Below, piece by piece: positions 41,408 to 52,483 of a DNA stretch of 64,000 bases. A program made the position numbers and the translations under genes. The notes under the pieces were generated by a model. It did not search any database and was not told where the DNA came from. It worked only from the letters and a program-made list of their open reading frames with translations. Position 1 is the first letter of the stretch. Each line of letters begins with the position of its first letter. The DNA is from Undaria pinnatifida. Taxonomy: Eukaryota; Sar; Phaeophyceae; Laminariales; Alariaceae. Where the stretch lies: assembly GCA_012845835.1 (NCBI GenBank), contig JABAKD010000005.1:345075-409074 (forward strand), written 5' to 3'.

Positions 41408-42339
41408 GCATGCCCGCGGGTCGTCACTCTGACAGCACTCCAGACAGCAGGCGCGTTCGTCTATACTCACGATTACCGTGCGGTTCGTACGGTGCAGGCA
41501 GCCCAACCGCTGTAGTTTGTAGCCTCGAGTTGGTTAGTTGTGGGGACGGGGGAACTCTATGCTGTAGTTGAGTGGATACCCGCGGCCATGTGAGTTCAGT
41601 TTGCCCATTTGACCTTTTCGCTTGTGCGCCTTCTCCCGTATCGTGCGTTTTTAGGCGGGAAAACGTAGTATTTCCCTGACGAATTTTGATATCATTTCAT
41701 TTGTTTTTTCGGATATTCCTAGAGCTCCAGTACCTCTCTGTGACCACGGACCCTAGATGCTTGACAAAAGAGTAAATGTGAGGCAACAACAGCAACAACG
41801 ACACAACAACAGCAACAAAAACAACAACAACAACAACAACAGCAACAAAAAAAAAACAACAACAACAACAACAGCAACAACCAGGTAGAAGAAGGGTGGG
41901 ACTGAGGAGCTTGCCAGACGCCTTCAAATGGTCAAACCCCTAAGTGAATTATACATATAGTAATAGTATGCATTACTGGCCGGTGGGAGTAATTTAAAAT
42001 TCGTGTAATAGACTAGACTAGACTAAACTAGACTATATTTTATTCATATTGTTTTTGACCTTGCTTGGAGAGTAGTCTAAAGCGTAAATAAATGCCGTTC
42101 CGATGTAAATCGAATGTCCTTCCATAAAACAGCAGTAGAACCTAATTAATGTGAAGTCCAATAATGGCACGACCATGCAGTGGCATCTTCCGCGAACCAT
42201 TTGCCCATTTTATTGTTTTCTGTTGTGCCTTGCTTCTCACCTGGTACCAGGTATCAAGACGATTTCTTATCTGTTTCTTTTTCGTGCCTTGCTTCCCACA
42301 GGTGAAAAATCGTCACCAACGTCATATATATATACCTAA
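41408..42339. other. Flank with a second LINE 3' tail
   Basis: No gene supported. At 41739-41880, CTGTGACCACGGACCCTAGA leads into a (CAA)n/(CAACAG)n tract, as at the 3' end of the LINE at 14707-17558; probably a severely 5'-truncated LINE (+). A (GACTA)n run lies at 42010-42035. Confidence 0.5.
41739..41882 (+). repeat. (CAA)n microsatellite tail, LINE 3' end
   Basis: AACAACAACAACAACAGCAAC-type repeat preceded by TCTGTGACCACGGAC and GTAAATGTGAGG, similar in order to the tail at 17450-17558. Confidence 0.7.
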
Positions 42340-43010
42340 AATCAAATTCTGCCAGAGTAAGAAACACTACCAGGCAGCTGATATCACCTCGTTATCTTTC
42401 TAGCCATCCATGCCGTTGCTCCAAGTCATCCCCCCCCCTCCCCCCCCCCGCTCCCTCTTGTGTGAACACCCCACCTAAAATCAAATTATGATGAGTAATA
42501 AACACTACCAGGCACTTGATATCACCTCATCCATGCCGTAGCTCCAATTCCCCCCCCCCTCCCCCCCCGGCAAACGCCCTCTCCTTCCCCACCACCCGAA
42601 CCATCGCCTAGACCTAGCACCACGTGTACAGCCAAACCTCACATCTACTATGCGACCTAAAGCTTGAAAGCCCCCCCTCCGCCCCCCACCCCTTCAAACA
42701 CTCCACCCTTTCCTCACTAGTTGCCCGACTTGCTTACAGGATGCACTTGATAACCCGACGCATTCCCTTTCACAGCTGTCAGATTTTGTGCAAAAACGGG
42801 TAATATAGTTTCCGCGCACATATTGACTAACATCACTCTGTTGACCCTGGTGCAAACTACACTGCAGTTTCAAGGGGAGTCGCTGACCTATTTCCTTAAT
42901 GAGGACACACAACTCGTAATACGCGCGATCGGAGTATCACACACAGCCTGCAAAGATGAGTTTCGACAAAATCTTCGATCTCATAGCTGGAGTGTATTTT
43001 TCAGTTTTTT
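42340..43010 (+). repeat. C-rich dispersed repeat complex, copy 2
   Basis: Two tandem blocks with CAAATTCTGCCAGAGTAAGA / AACACTACCAGGCA / GATATCACCTC, each followed by C tracts (42428-42449, 42549-42567), then the CACAGCTGTCAGATTTTGTG to CATAGCTGGAGTGTATTTTT block (42771-43001) shared with copies 1 and 3. Confidence 0.8.
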
Positions 43011-43104
43011 AATACTCCGGAGTATATATTAAGTACCAGGTACGTACACATTTCTGTCATTTCATTGTCTACTCTGCCTACATAGTGAGGGGGGTGTAAA
43101 GGCC

Positions 43105-43180
43105 CGTCGCCTCGGTGGCGTATCAGGTTATTATTCTCGAGCCTGGTATATTTCAGTCTCGTTAGTTCGAATCGCCCCGA
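43105..43180 (+). other. tRNA-like sequence, possible SINE head
   Basis: TGGCGTATCAGG (43116-43127) fits a pol III A box and AGTTCGAATCG (43164-43174) a B box at tRNA-like spacing. CTCGG (43111) and CCGAG (43176) could pair as a partial acceptor stem, but the T-stem does not pair. Not a functional tRNA; a degenerate tRNA or SINE head is possible. Confidence 0.35.
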
Positions 43181-43927
43181 GTGCATACTCGTATAAATTT
43201 GTGGGGACTTTTTCGTGTGTACAAATTGACTTGCAGAAAGCGCGAGAGCGTGAATTGGCAACACTCGATAAAAAATCGACGACCAGTTGGATTGTTGAAC
43301 CCTATGATGCGCGGTAAAAATTGAAGGCAACGACCGGGGGAGGGAAGAGACGATACCTGTGACCACGGCTTGTCCAGAAGCTGGAAAGTAGATTGTGTGA
43401 AGAAAAAAAAACATATACGATGTACCACGTACAGGTATCGATACCAATTCTCCGCTATATATATATATGCCGTTCTCTGGGGGCACTATAAACCATTGCA
43501 CAAAAGCATAAACAACGTTACTGTCAGTGGTCAACGCATTCATGCGCAAACAGTTAATGTCCTGGTGTGTCATTAGACTAGTCTATAGCTGGACAACCCC
43601 AATATTATCGCACATTATACAAGTATGGTTGGATACACGGTCGTGGCAGCCCAGCTGTGACTCCTGGTGTGGGCATACCTTGAGTAAGCTCGACGAACTC
43701 AAAACTGTTTTGGACGCGGACAGAGGTGGTGGATGGATAACATAATAAAAGATACCTCCACAGCCGCCCTCGCGGTCGAACACGAATCCGCGCTGGTGGT
43801 GTGCTCGATCTAAACGTCGACTAACACACAAGATATACACAAGGGAAGAAATATAAATTAAATTAGATACAGCCGAGCTGTGGGATAATGTTCTTGGATT
43901 ATTTTCACACAGGCATCTGTAATTTAA
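43181..43927. other. Unassigned DNA
   Basis: No supported gene. A short TA run at 43457-43468 is the only simple repeat. Confidence 0.3.
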
Positions 43928-43978
43928 GGCTTAGTTTGGGCAAAGCTATTGGTTAACCTTTTGCAAGTGGTCAAACGG

Positions 43979-44979
43979 TAGGGCTGTGAGTTGGCTGACT
44001 ATTAGTTGCCAGCTAGTTATTAGCTGGCTAGTTTAGTTAGTTAGTTGCGGCGGTGCCAACTATCCAACTATTTTTGGGTTTTGGGTTTCCTTGCTTGTAG
44101 GAAGGCTTGTTTGGTACGGGGTGCGTAGTTCTCGGCGTCCCCAAGCAGTACCAGCGTACCAGCACGCACAGAGAGAGGTCTTCCACAACAACTCATGGCG
44201 CATCAACCCATCGCCATCGACGGTGCCGGTGCCGATGGCAGAGCCGAGGGTGCCGGCACCGCTGAGCCTGGCCTGTCGACGGACCATGGCGGTGATGGAG
44301 CGTCAGACGAAGAAGTGACTGCTGTACCGAGCGCTCCTCCGAAATCGAGTGCACGCGACAAGGCAGCGGTTCGCTACCGCGTACAGACAACTGTGATGGC
44401 GGGACTTTGTCCCAGACGTGCTATTTATTAATGTAATAATACAAGTATGTCTCTCTCATGAGTGTGTCAACTGGATGATGAGCACCTCTGGCTCGGGTGT
44501 TTGAGCGATGCTCGCCCTGAGCTGTGTGTCGATCCCAGGCTATTTTGTGTCCTATTTTTAGTTTGTACTGGTGATGTGCTACTGCCTGCTGCGCGAGTAT
44601 GTACGTATGTACCATATACGTTTATGGCATCTCTTTAATATCCGACAAACTGAGACGAATTTTAGAAATATACCTGTTTCGTGATCAAAACCAGAGATAA
44701 ACTTGGCCCATTTATCATGCTTCTTGTGTGTAAAATGAAGGCAAATAGCGTAATTTTTGCCTCCGGCGGCGCCTTCAGCGGGATCCTCCGGAGGCGCCTC
44801 CGGCGGGCCCTCCGGGGGCGCCTCCAGCGGGGCCCCCTCGGCCGGGGGGGGCTTTTTTGGCTCGCTTCGCTCGCCTAACTTTAGTCGACTAGTTGGCTGG
44901 CTAACTAAAGTTAGTTAGTTGGCTGGCTTCGCCAGCCAACTAATAACTAGGCGGAAACTCCAGCCAACTCACAGCCCTA
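43979..44979. mobile_element. hAT-like element, 1001 bp, perfect 19-bp TIRs
   Basis: TAGGGCTGTGAGTTGGCTG at 43979-43997 and its exact reverse complement at 44961-44979, flanked by the 8-bp direct repeat TCAAACGG (43971-43978, 44980-44987). An 8-bp duplication with TAGGG ends is diagnostic for hAT-type elements. AGTTAGTTAGTTG and GGCTGGCT sub-terminal motifs occur at both ends. The inside has an N-terminal-like frame (44195-44431) and a GC-rich CCTCCGG/GGCGCC hairpin region (44759-44855), but no transposase core. Perfect TIRs and TSD imply recent movement with a transposase supplied in trans. Confidence 0.88.
44195..44431 (+). pseudogene. Short frame inside the hAT-like element
   Basis: 78 codons starting MAHQPIAIDGAGADGRAEGA, acidic and Gly/Ala-rich, stopping shortly after RYRVQTTVMAGLCPR. 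It could be the start of a deleted transposase gene. No DNA-binding (BED) or catalytic motif visible. Confidence 0.3.
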
Positions 44980-44987
44980 TCAAACGG

Positions 44988-45864
44988 ACTAATACCGCAC
45001 CAATACCTTCAACAAATGGCGTCGTCGACAGACCATGGGAATTTTGAGTCGTGGGTTCGAATCCCACATCCACCGTAACAAACTTTTTCAAACTTTCCCC
45101 ATGCAGCATGTCGAACTTGAAAAATACTCTCCCCGGTATACCCAGGAAATAATACTACTTGGATATTGACTGGTTCGCCTGTCTATCCGGCCGACCCGCT
45201 ATCCCGCCGTTTCAGGGGGGGGAGAAGTGTTATAAAGCTTAGGTTGGGTAAGCTATTGGTTAACTTTTTGCAAGTGGTTAAATGAACTACTACCTCACTA
45301 ATTCCTCAACACTTGCCACTCCTCATTATTGATACGGAGAGACTTCGTCCCTCGCTGTCGCTTCGATCCAAGTGAGTGCTTTTCGATACGATTCCAGCAT
45401 TTGATTTTCTTTGCCCTTCCGATATCAGACACTCGTGCCTAACAGTCTTTCCGAATTTCGGTGCGACATTTACAGCTCGATGGCTGTTGGTTGATGGCTG
45501 CCTTGCTAGCGCAGGTTGGTAATTGCTCGCAACGATGTTTGTTTTTGCGCTTTCGACTTGAATTATGGCAGAGGGACAGAAAATATTGAATGCTGTCCAA
45601 CCCCCTTCCCCCCACCCACTCTCCTCAAGTCTGCTGCAGCTTATCGTGGCAGATTTGCGTGCCGTTGCTGTTAACCTACCGTAACAGCTACTAGTTATAA
45701 GAGTTGGAGCATTTCTAAAACATTCTAATGCTACCGTTTGCCCTCACTCGATTCAAGGGGTCGTGACACAGGCATATCCGAAAATGGACCTGATCTTGGT
45801 TGTTTGCCACGTCAGATATATATTCTTTTTTTTTTCCGCGCAGGTTGTTCAAACGCCCCACTTA
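44988..45864. other. Spacer with SINE-like fragment
   Basis: Besides the T-arm and the second partial SINE copy (45238-45290), nothing recognisable. Confidence 0.3.
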
Positions 45865-46985
45865 CAATCGAAATCGGCCAGAGTAATATACACTTCTACG
45901 CAGTTGATATCACGTCATTATCTTTCTAACCATCCATGACGTAGTTTCCATTCTCCCCCCCCCCCCCCCCCTCAAGCCCCCCCTCCAACGCCCCCTCCTT
46001 TCCCACCACCCGCACGATCGCCTAGACTTAGCACCACGCGTATAACAAGCCCCTTCATATCTTTGATCTCACAGCCGAAGTGTATTTGAATGTTATATGT
46101 GACCTAAACCTCTTAACAACCCTCCCCCCCCCCCCCCCCCCCCCCCCGGCTCTTTTCTTCTCTTTTTTCTCGCCCTTCCTTGCTCAAACGCCCAACCGAA
46201 TATCGAAATCCGCCAGAGTAATAAACACTTCCACGCACTGGATATCACCTCATTATCTTTCTAGAGCCATCCATGCCGCTGCTTCCCAACCCTTCCTTCT
46301 TCCCCACCACCGGCACCATCGCCTAGACCTAGCACCACCCGTATAGCAAGCCCCTACATCTATGCCATCTAAACCCGTTTCCTTCCCCCACCCCCTCCCC
46401 TCCCCACTTCCCCCCCCCCCTCCCCCACCCCCCACCTCCCCTCCCCCCCATCCCACCCGACCCCCACCCCCTCGAACACTCCGCTCTCTACTCACTGGTT
46501 GAACGACTTACGGGATATACATGATAAACTTGTGCATTCTTTCGAAAAACGTCACATTTATCCCCTTGAAAGAATGTATAGTTTCCACGAACAAATTGAC
46601 CTGCCCCAGCCGTCTCCTCCCCCCCCTCCCCCCCTCCCGCCCCCCTTGTGATCAAAATCAGGCCCCCACGTCCTTCAAAACTCCGCCCTCCCCTCACCGG
46701 ATATTCGACTTACTTACAGGATTCACTTGATAAACTGATGCATTTCCTTCCACAGCTGTCAAATTTTGCCCCCCTCAGAAACGGGTTTTGTAGTTTCCGC
46801 GCACAGACTAACATCACGCTGTTGACCCTGATAGCTACACGGTAGTTGCAAGGGGAGTCGCCGACCTATATCCTTAATGAGGACACACAACCCGTAATAC
46901 GCGCGATCGGGGTATCACACACAGTTTGCAAAGGTGAGTTTCGACGAAGTACTCGATCACAGCTGGAGCGTGTCTTCATTTTTTA
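45865..46985 (+). repeat. C-rich dispersed repeat complex, copy 3
   Basis: At least two units of ATCGAAATCSGCCAGAGTAA / TGATATCACSTCATTATCTT / TCTAACCATCCATG blocks (45868-45950, 46199-46280) alternate with C tracts (45955-45972, 46125-46147, 46395-46470, 46618-46645). ATGTATAGTTTCCACGAACA (46574) follows, then the shared block 46752-46980. Related to 32110-32590 and 42340-43010. Confidence 0.8.
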
Positions 46986-47207
46986 AAATGTAGATAAATT
47001 TATTATGTGAATGTTCCCATTCGGAATGCGGGTAACGTGAAATCCCGGGGGCTGAAGGCGCCGGTGAACTACGTAAAAATAGGTCTCCACCTAACTATCG
47101 TGATGGTGTTACGCGTACTCACATAGATGGACCCCACTGCTCTTCTTAGAGGAAACGTGTGGCAAGAGCTAGTGCTTTGCTCCCAAAGAAAGAATAGTAG
47201 TAAAAAA

Positions 47208-47622
47208 AGTGTTAGTGTTAGTGTTAGTGTTAGTGTTAGTGTTAGTGTTAGTGTTAGTGTTAGTGTTAGTGATAGTGTTAGTGTTAGTGTTAGTGTTAGT
47301 GTTAGTGTTAGTGTTGGTGTTAGTGTTAGTGTTAGTGTTAGTGTTAGTGTTAGTGTTAGTGTTAGTGTTAGTGTTAGTGTTAGTGTTAGTGTTAGTGTTA
47401 GTGTTAGTGTTAGTGTTAGTGTTAGTGTTAGTGTTAGTGTTAGTGTTAGTGTAAGTGTAAGTGTTAGTGCTAGTGCTAGTGTTAGTGTTATTGTTAGTGT
47501 TAGTGTTAGTGTTAGTGTTAGTGCTAGTGTTAGTGTTAGTGTTAGTGTTAGTGTTAGTGTTAGTGTTGGTGTTAGTGTTAGTGTTAGTGTTAGTGTTAGT
47601 GTTAGTGTTAGTGTTAGTGTTA
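47208..47622 (+). repeat. (TTAGTG)n hexanucleotide array, about 69 units
   Basis: GTGTTAGTGTTAGTGTTAG for about 414 bp, with a few one-base variants (GATAGT, GTTGGT, GTAAGT, GCTAGT). The unit differs by one base from the telomeric repeat TTAGGG. The Ser-Val, Leu-Val and Thr-Asn frames across it are by-products. Confidence 0.95.
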
Positions 47623-47736
47623 GTAGTAGTCGTAGTAGTAGTAGTAGTAGTAGTAGCATTGGTAGTAGTGGTAGTAGTAGTAGTAGTAGCATTGGTAGTA
47701 GTGGTAGTAGTAGTAGTAGTAGTAGTGGTAGTAGTG

Positions 47737-47791
<55 letters not shown>

Positions 47792-47820
47792 AAGTAGTAG
47801 TAGTAGTAGTGGAAGTTTTA

Positions 47821-47856
<36 letters not shown>

Positions 47857-47871
47857 GAAGTAGTATTCATA
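47616..47871 (+). repeat. (TAG)n trinucleotide array
   Basis: About 255 bp of AGT repeats with GGT, CGT, GAAGT and CATTGGT interruptions, directly joined to the TTAGTG array. Confidence 0.95.
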
Positions 47872-48054
47872 AGCGTCAAGAGTGTGATAGCGGTGCGTGC
47901 ACGTTGCACTGATGTACGCGCAAGCAAATTTTTGATGGTCAGAGGATGCTGTGTACCATACGGAGATTAGTGCTAGTTGCTATATAGTACATCACGTCCA
48001 TGTGTTTGCACTTGGTGGTAATGGACAGGATTGACCAGCCAATATTAGTCGCTC

Positions 48055-48318
48055 TTAGACGTTGTGCAATAAGTTTTTGGTTGGCGGCAACATTTCTGTG
48101 TGTGTGGCGTACGTGACAAGATTTTCTATGTGATGGAGGTAGTGTTTAACGCTTTGTTTAGTACTGTGTTTGAAGGGAACTGAAACCTTGATGTTCTCCT
48201 CGTTAATCCCCGTAGAAAGTAGAGCTATATCAAAAGTGTTCCCGCCCGAACCCGCCATTTTTTTATGCATGTGGTCAGAAGTGTAAATGTGTATAATATG
48301 TGTGAACGATAACAGCAA
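48055..48318 (-). CDS. Small hypothetical ORF
   Basis: 87 codons. From the internal ATG the frame reads MAGSGGNTFDIALLSTGINE and continues with INEENIKVSVPFKH and KHYLHHIENLV. It has a normal amino-acid mix and no low complexity, unlike nearby frames, but no domain I recognise and no splice context. It lies between the TAG array and gypsy element 2. Could be chance. Confidence 0.25.
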   Translation of the reverse strand: MLLSFTHIIHIYTSDHMHKKMAGSGGNTFDIALLSTGINEENIKVSVPFKHSTKQSVKHYLHHIENLVTYATHTEMLPPTKNLLHNV

Positions 48319-48473
48319 CAGGTCTACAGAGTTTACAAGAAAATTTAGACCCGTTTAAACTTTTTGAAAGCTCAGACCCGATCCACCCAGCCAATCAGAC
48401 GGCGTCCTGGGCGGGTGGCAAACGCTGAAATAGAACCGTACCTGATTTTGACCATGGCAGCACCGTGTCTTTA

Positions 48474-48742
48474 TGTTAAGTTATGGGTAGGGACACCGAG
48501 TGCCCCCTGCAGGTCTGCCAATTGAACAGGTCCTCGGAGAGTACTCATTTTCGTTTCCTTGGTAAAGACGTATATATATTCCATTCCACCAGAGCCCCGG
48601 ATAGCTTTTGGGATCGGAGGCACGTGCCTCCGATATATTTCCTAACTTTCCCGACTATAAAACGCCAACCTTATCATACGAAACCCATCCAAATTATCTC
48701 AGTTTCGGATAATTACAGGCCTTTCGAGGCCGTATCTTAACA
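48474..48742 (-). repeat. 3' LTR of gypsy element 2
   Basis: 269 bp. On the minus strand it begins TGTTAAGATACGGCCTCG and ends ACTTAACA. Contains a 22-bp perfect palindrome at 48613-48634 with a CACGTG core. Length identical to both LTRs of element 1. Confidence 0.9.
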
Positions 48743-49664
48743 CTAGCCCACCCTGATGAGTCGCATATGCAGAAATATGGGAGATTCGGGGAAACTCCCT
48801 TTCTACAAACTAGACCATGAGTCGAAAATGCGGCTCCTCAAAATCCACTCCCACACCTCTAACCGTCTGGCTGTGGAGCCAGGAACACGCACAGAGAATC
48901 AGTTAAACGAAACGCAGACCCTACAACAAGGCACGTCACCCATGAAAAAACTGCCGCGTGCCGCCGGTGTGGCGGGGGGGACAAAAAAGGCTCTAGAACC
49001 TGCCGCATACCACCGGTGTGGCGGGGGGGGGCAGGAAAGGCTCTACGGCAAACCAACCACAGAAAATATTCTATGGCCAGGCGAGCCCTCGTCGATATGG
49101 AAGGAACACAGGCGCTAACGCAAGGGCGAAGTCATGCGAACAACCTCCCGCGGGTCATCGGCAAGGCGGGGGGTTAGACGAGGAAACGACAAATACCCGG
49201 GATGGAAGGTGGCAACACCTACAGCCCCGCTAGGGGAGGAAGTGTTTAGACGAAAAAAACAAAGTAGAACAAATACAACACACAAAACATAAAAGATGGC
49301 ACACAGACCCGTACATAGCCCTGTACCACGTTATGCGCGAACAGGGTACCCTGGTCGCCCCCCGGCTCTGGGCTGAGGAGGGCGTCGGTAGGGTGAAATT
49401 GAATAATGACGGATAAGCGATAGCCCTGCGAATTTGATAGCGGCGTTTTACCCGAACCCTGACCCGGCACTGAGCAGGGGGTTCGGCAGGACAGAAAGAA
49501 AAATTAATGGAAGATTTGCCCCAAAAACCGACGAAGACTCTCAGGACACTACGAATAACCCAAAGACAATGACTCAAAACTCATAACCCCAAAATTGAAG
49601 ATCTATCCAGAAGCGGTGTCGGCGTGAACGTCAACTGGCCACGGACTCGCCTCGAGATTCGTCT
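48743..49664 (-). other. 3' UTR of gypsy element 2
   Basis: Collinear with 30665-31544. Contains the 115-codon frame 49230-49577 and a local duplication of about 60 bp at 48955-49050 (CCGGTGTGGCGGGGGGG blocks) that is single in element 1. Confidence 0.65.
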
Positions 49665-49667
49665 AGG

Positions 49668-50784
49668 TTACCTCGGATTCCAACGAGAAAACGCACTGGC
49701 GATGTGAACTTGCAAGCACCAAGAGCCTCGTACGGCTCCGGCCGAAGTCGTGTAGCGCGCCGGGGGAAGATGAAGTTTAATCGGTCCCGGGTCGTCCAGA
49801 AAGCGGACCAGGTATACCTTATCCTCGGTAGTGCTCGCGCTGATTTTTCCAAGCCACCATAACCCATTGTCTCCCTTGTACCAAAAGTGGGATCTCTTAG
49901 GGAGTACTGTGTCGTGGTAGCGACGGAGCCAATCGGCGCAGGGAACACAGGCGTAGCCCGGCGCTAGGGAACGTTCTCCGTTGTTGCGGGAGAACTCACG
50001 CTGTGCCGCCCCTATCCGTATTCGGCGGTAGAGGTGATTGGTTTGGCGGTGCTGGTCCGGGGTTCCGGCCCAACAACGCAAGATGTGGGAGCGGGAGAGG
50101 TGGAGGTCCATTTCCCGCTCCCAGGAAGGCTCGGAGAGTCGCGTTCAATGCGTCTTGTATAGCACCGCGATGACGCCACCTCGCCCCCATGCCGACTGAT
50201 GACCAGTGATCAGCTCCACCACCAGCCGTTGGAGGGGAGTCGAAACGTCGTCTTGAGTGCCGTGGTACGGCGGGGACTTCTTGGAAAAATTATTGAGCAC
50301 GTGTCAGCCCCGCCGGTAGGTATTTGGGCATGTCCCCGCTGTCGTGAGGGTTGGCACAGGGTTTGCAGCGCTCGACGGCTACACGCCGACGAGCGTCCGT
50401 ACCGGGCAGGTCGGAAGGGAGATCCGAATAGAGGAGGTTGTTCTCGAGCAGCGAGCCGTGCGGGGTCTCGGCGGCGGAGCTTTAACCGACGGCCAGGACC
50501 TTGTACGGGCCCGTCCAGTTAAGCGCGAGTTTGGCCTCGAGTACCTTGGCGTCGGTGTTCGCCTCCACACCCTGGAGGATGGTAAAGGCAGAAATGTATA
50601 CACATGCCCAACCAGTTAGGTGCTGGACGCAGCGCGTCGGCGAGGGCGGAGTTTCTGCTGTCAACACGGGAAACGGTTCGGGCGTGGTGTGCGCGGACAA
50701 TGTCGTTCGCGCGCTTTTGCCGGTCGGTGGCCAAGTCGCAATAAGCCAGGTGGTCACGGGCCAGTCTCTAGTGTCCCACGACAC
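49668..50784 (-). pseudogene. Integrase C-terminus, chromodomain-like and WWLGK modules (element 2)
   Basis: Frame 49668-50111 encodes MDLHLSRSHILRCWAGTP and the terminal module GDNGLWWLGKISAST with VRFLDDPGPIKL. The preceding parts (50482-50784 and others) are in different frames: LALNWTGPYKVLAVG is at about 50482-50530. Frames break between 50110 and 50480, so the chromodomain is split. Confidence 0.75.
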
Positions 50785-51927
50785 AAGTGCGGTCGAAACC
50801 CGTCAGGGGGGTCCGTGGGAGTCTGCCCATGTGGACCCCGTCGGGCGCCAGACCCGTCGCCGCGCTGACGGAGTTGTTGTGAGCGAGTTCTACGTGGGGC
50901 AGATGCAAGTCCCAATCGTCTTGTCGCTCGTTGACGACCATAGCCAGCGTTTGTGCCATAGTGTGATTTACCCGCTCAACGCCCCCGTTACAGTTGGGAT
51001 GATAGGAGCTTGCAGCAAGCTTGTGCACACCCGACAGCTGATATACAGCTTGTGAAAGCTTGGAGCAGAACTTCAGTCCGTTGTTCGTGAGTATGGTGCG
51101 CGGGCACCCCCACAAGGGGATGTATTGGTTCACCAGGATATTGGCTGTACCCCGCGGGGTGAACTCAGCGGCAGTGACGGGGAACATGTCGGCCCGACGA
51201 TTAAAGCGATCGGTGAACAGCAGGATGTAGGTGTTGCCTCGTGGTGTGACCGGAAAGGGGCCGAAGCAGTCAACACTGACGGCGATACCTGGACCTTCCG
51301 GCAGAGGCATTGTGATGATGGGCCAGCGGACAGGGTTTTCCGCGCTTGGCACTTGAAGCAGTGGCGAAGCCACCACCGGTTGCATACGCTCATGCCAATC
51401 CACCAAAAAAAATGCTCCAGCAGGCGCAACGTGCGCGTGGTGCCAAGGTGACAAGACGCCTACGAGTGACAAGCTTGCATGATCCAATGGCTCATGAGCA
51501 GGGGAACGTAGATGCGAACTGGCTCGTCGTTTAGCAAGCAAGCAGCTCGCCCCACAGTGTTGGGTTCGTCAGATCTTGTTGGCGGGAGTGTCGGGTTACG
51601 GACGAGTAGGACGATGTCGTCGTCGGTTGTATGTAATCGACCCCTACCCACCAGCTCCTGGATGTCTGAGAGAGAGGGGCGCTTGGGCGAGGGGTAGCAT
51701 GCCAAGAAGTCAGGTGGCAGAGCCGACGGCCGGCCGATAGAGATATAACGTATTCTGGCGTGGCACGTCGGTTCTACGTGCTGTTCGCGCTTCCAATCGG
51801 CATGCGAATAACGCGCGACGGTATCCGCGAACCGCATTTCAACAGCGTCGTCGAGGGCATCCGACCTTGCAAGTGTAGCCGGCGTGTCACCAGGAGGAGG
51901 CGTAAGCCGTAGGAGCGGAGTTCCCAT
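50768..51927 (-). pseudogene. Integrase of element 2
   Basis: The zinc domain lies in frames 51460-51927 and 51130-51429: SHWIMQACHS, HFFWWIGMSVCNRWWLRHCF, KCQAR. The core lies in 50768-51541: VDCFGPFPVTPRGNTYILLF (first Asp), CPRTILTNNGLKFCSKL (second Asp replaced by Asn) and YHPNCNGGVERVNHTMAQ (Glu). A frameshift near 51450 separates the zinc domain from the core. The Asn substitution would abolish strand transfer even without the frameshift. Confidence 0.82.
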
Positions 51928-52483
51928 AGGCTCTGCGTGGTCGTGGTCAGACGGAAGTGGTACCGTGCGGGCCAGCGGGTCGGTAAGAGTAGGGGTCGCG
52001 GCGGCGGGCGGAGCATGCCGCGGCTGCCGGCTCGCGTCGGAGTTTTAACTCGCCTGGACGATGGCCGGGGGATCCCGCCGGGCCCGAAGCCATAGTTGAC
52101 AGCAGGGGGTGCCTTACCAGCTTCTGTTGCTGAACGCCGGCGCGTCCGAGTGGAGATGCGGTCTGAAAAAGGCGCCATCGACTGGGGCGCCGGAGATCCA
52201 GGCGAGGTTGGGACGGGCGCGGTCGGGCCCGTGGGATCGATTGAGTCAGTCCCTTGTACCGCGCTCCGGGAAGGAGTCGGGGTCGGGCCACCGATGTCGT
52301 GGCAGCCGGGGCTTCGGCGGAGTCCTCGTTGGCCACGGTGGGAACAGCAAAAACCAAAGCGAATTCGTAGTCGGCTGTACGCGAGCCCCCGCCTCGGCCG
52401 GGCGAGCTATCGACGGTATCGGTGGATGCAGAAACACGAGCGACAAATCTCCTGGAAGACGTAGGAAGGTCGTCAAGCCTCAT
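51928..52483 (-). pseudogene. RNase H-integrase linker (element 2)
   Basis: Starts MRLDDLPTSSRRFVARVSAS and continues Ser/Pro/Arg-rich (frame 51947-52483). Collinear with 27860-28590 of element 1. No catalytic domain; probably a flexible linker of the polyprotein. Confidence 0.65.

Larger units (their letters stand above)
43928..45075 (+). other. tRNA-Leu-like (SINE-type) sequence split by a hAT-like element
   Basis: The left part has TTTTGCAAGTGGTCAAACGG (A-box region, 43960-43978). The right part has GTGGGTTCGAATCCCAC plus ATCCACC (45051-45074), a perfect T-arm with acceptor 3' strand. The two are separated by the hAT-like element with duplicated TCAAACGG. The left part (GGCTTAGTTTGGGCAAAGCT onward) recurs at 45238-45290 without the T-arm. 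Repetition suggests a tRNA-derived SINE rather than a tRNA gene. The 5' acceptor strand does not pair well. Confidence 0.5.

Noticed and set aside
47127-47970. Long frames of Ser-Val, Leu-Val and Thr-Asn repeats on both strands
   Set aside because: All follow from the TTAGTG and TAG arrays; a repeat with no stop in several frames gives long ORFs by construction.
49230-49577. Envelope gene of an errantivirus-like element
   Set aside because: The 115-codon frame has no signal peptide followed by a transmembrane anchor, no splice acceptor and no fusion-type motif that I can see.
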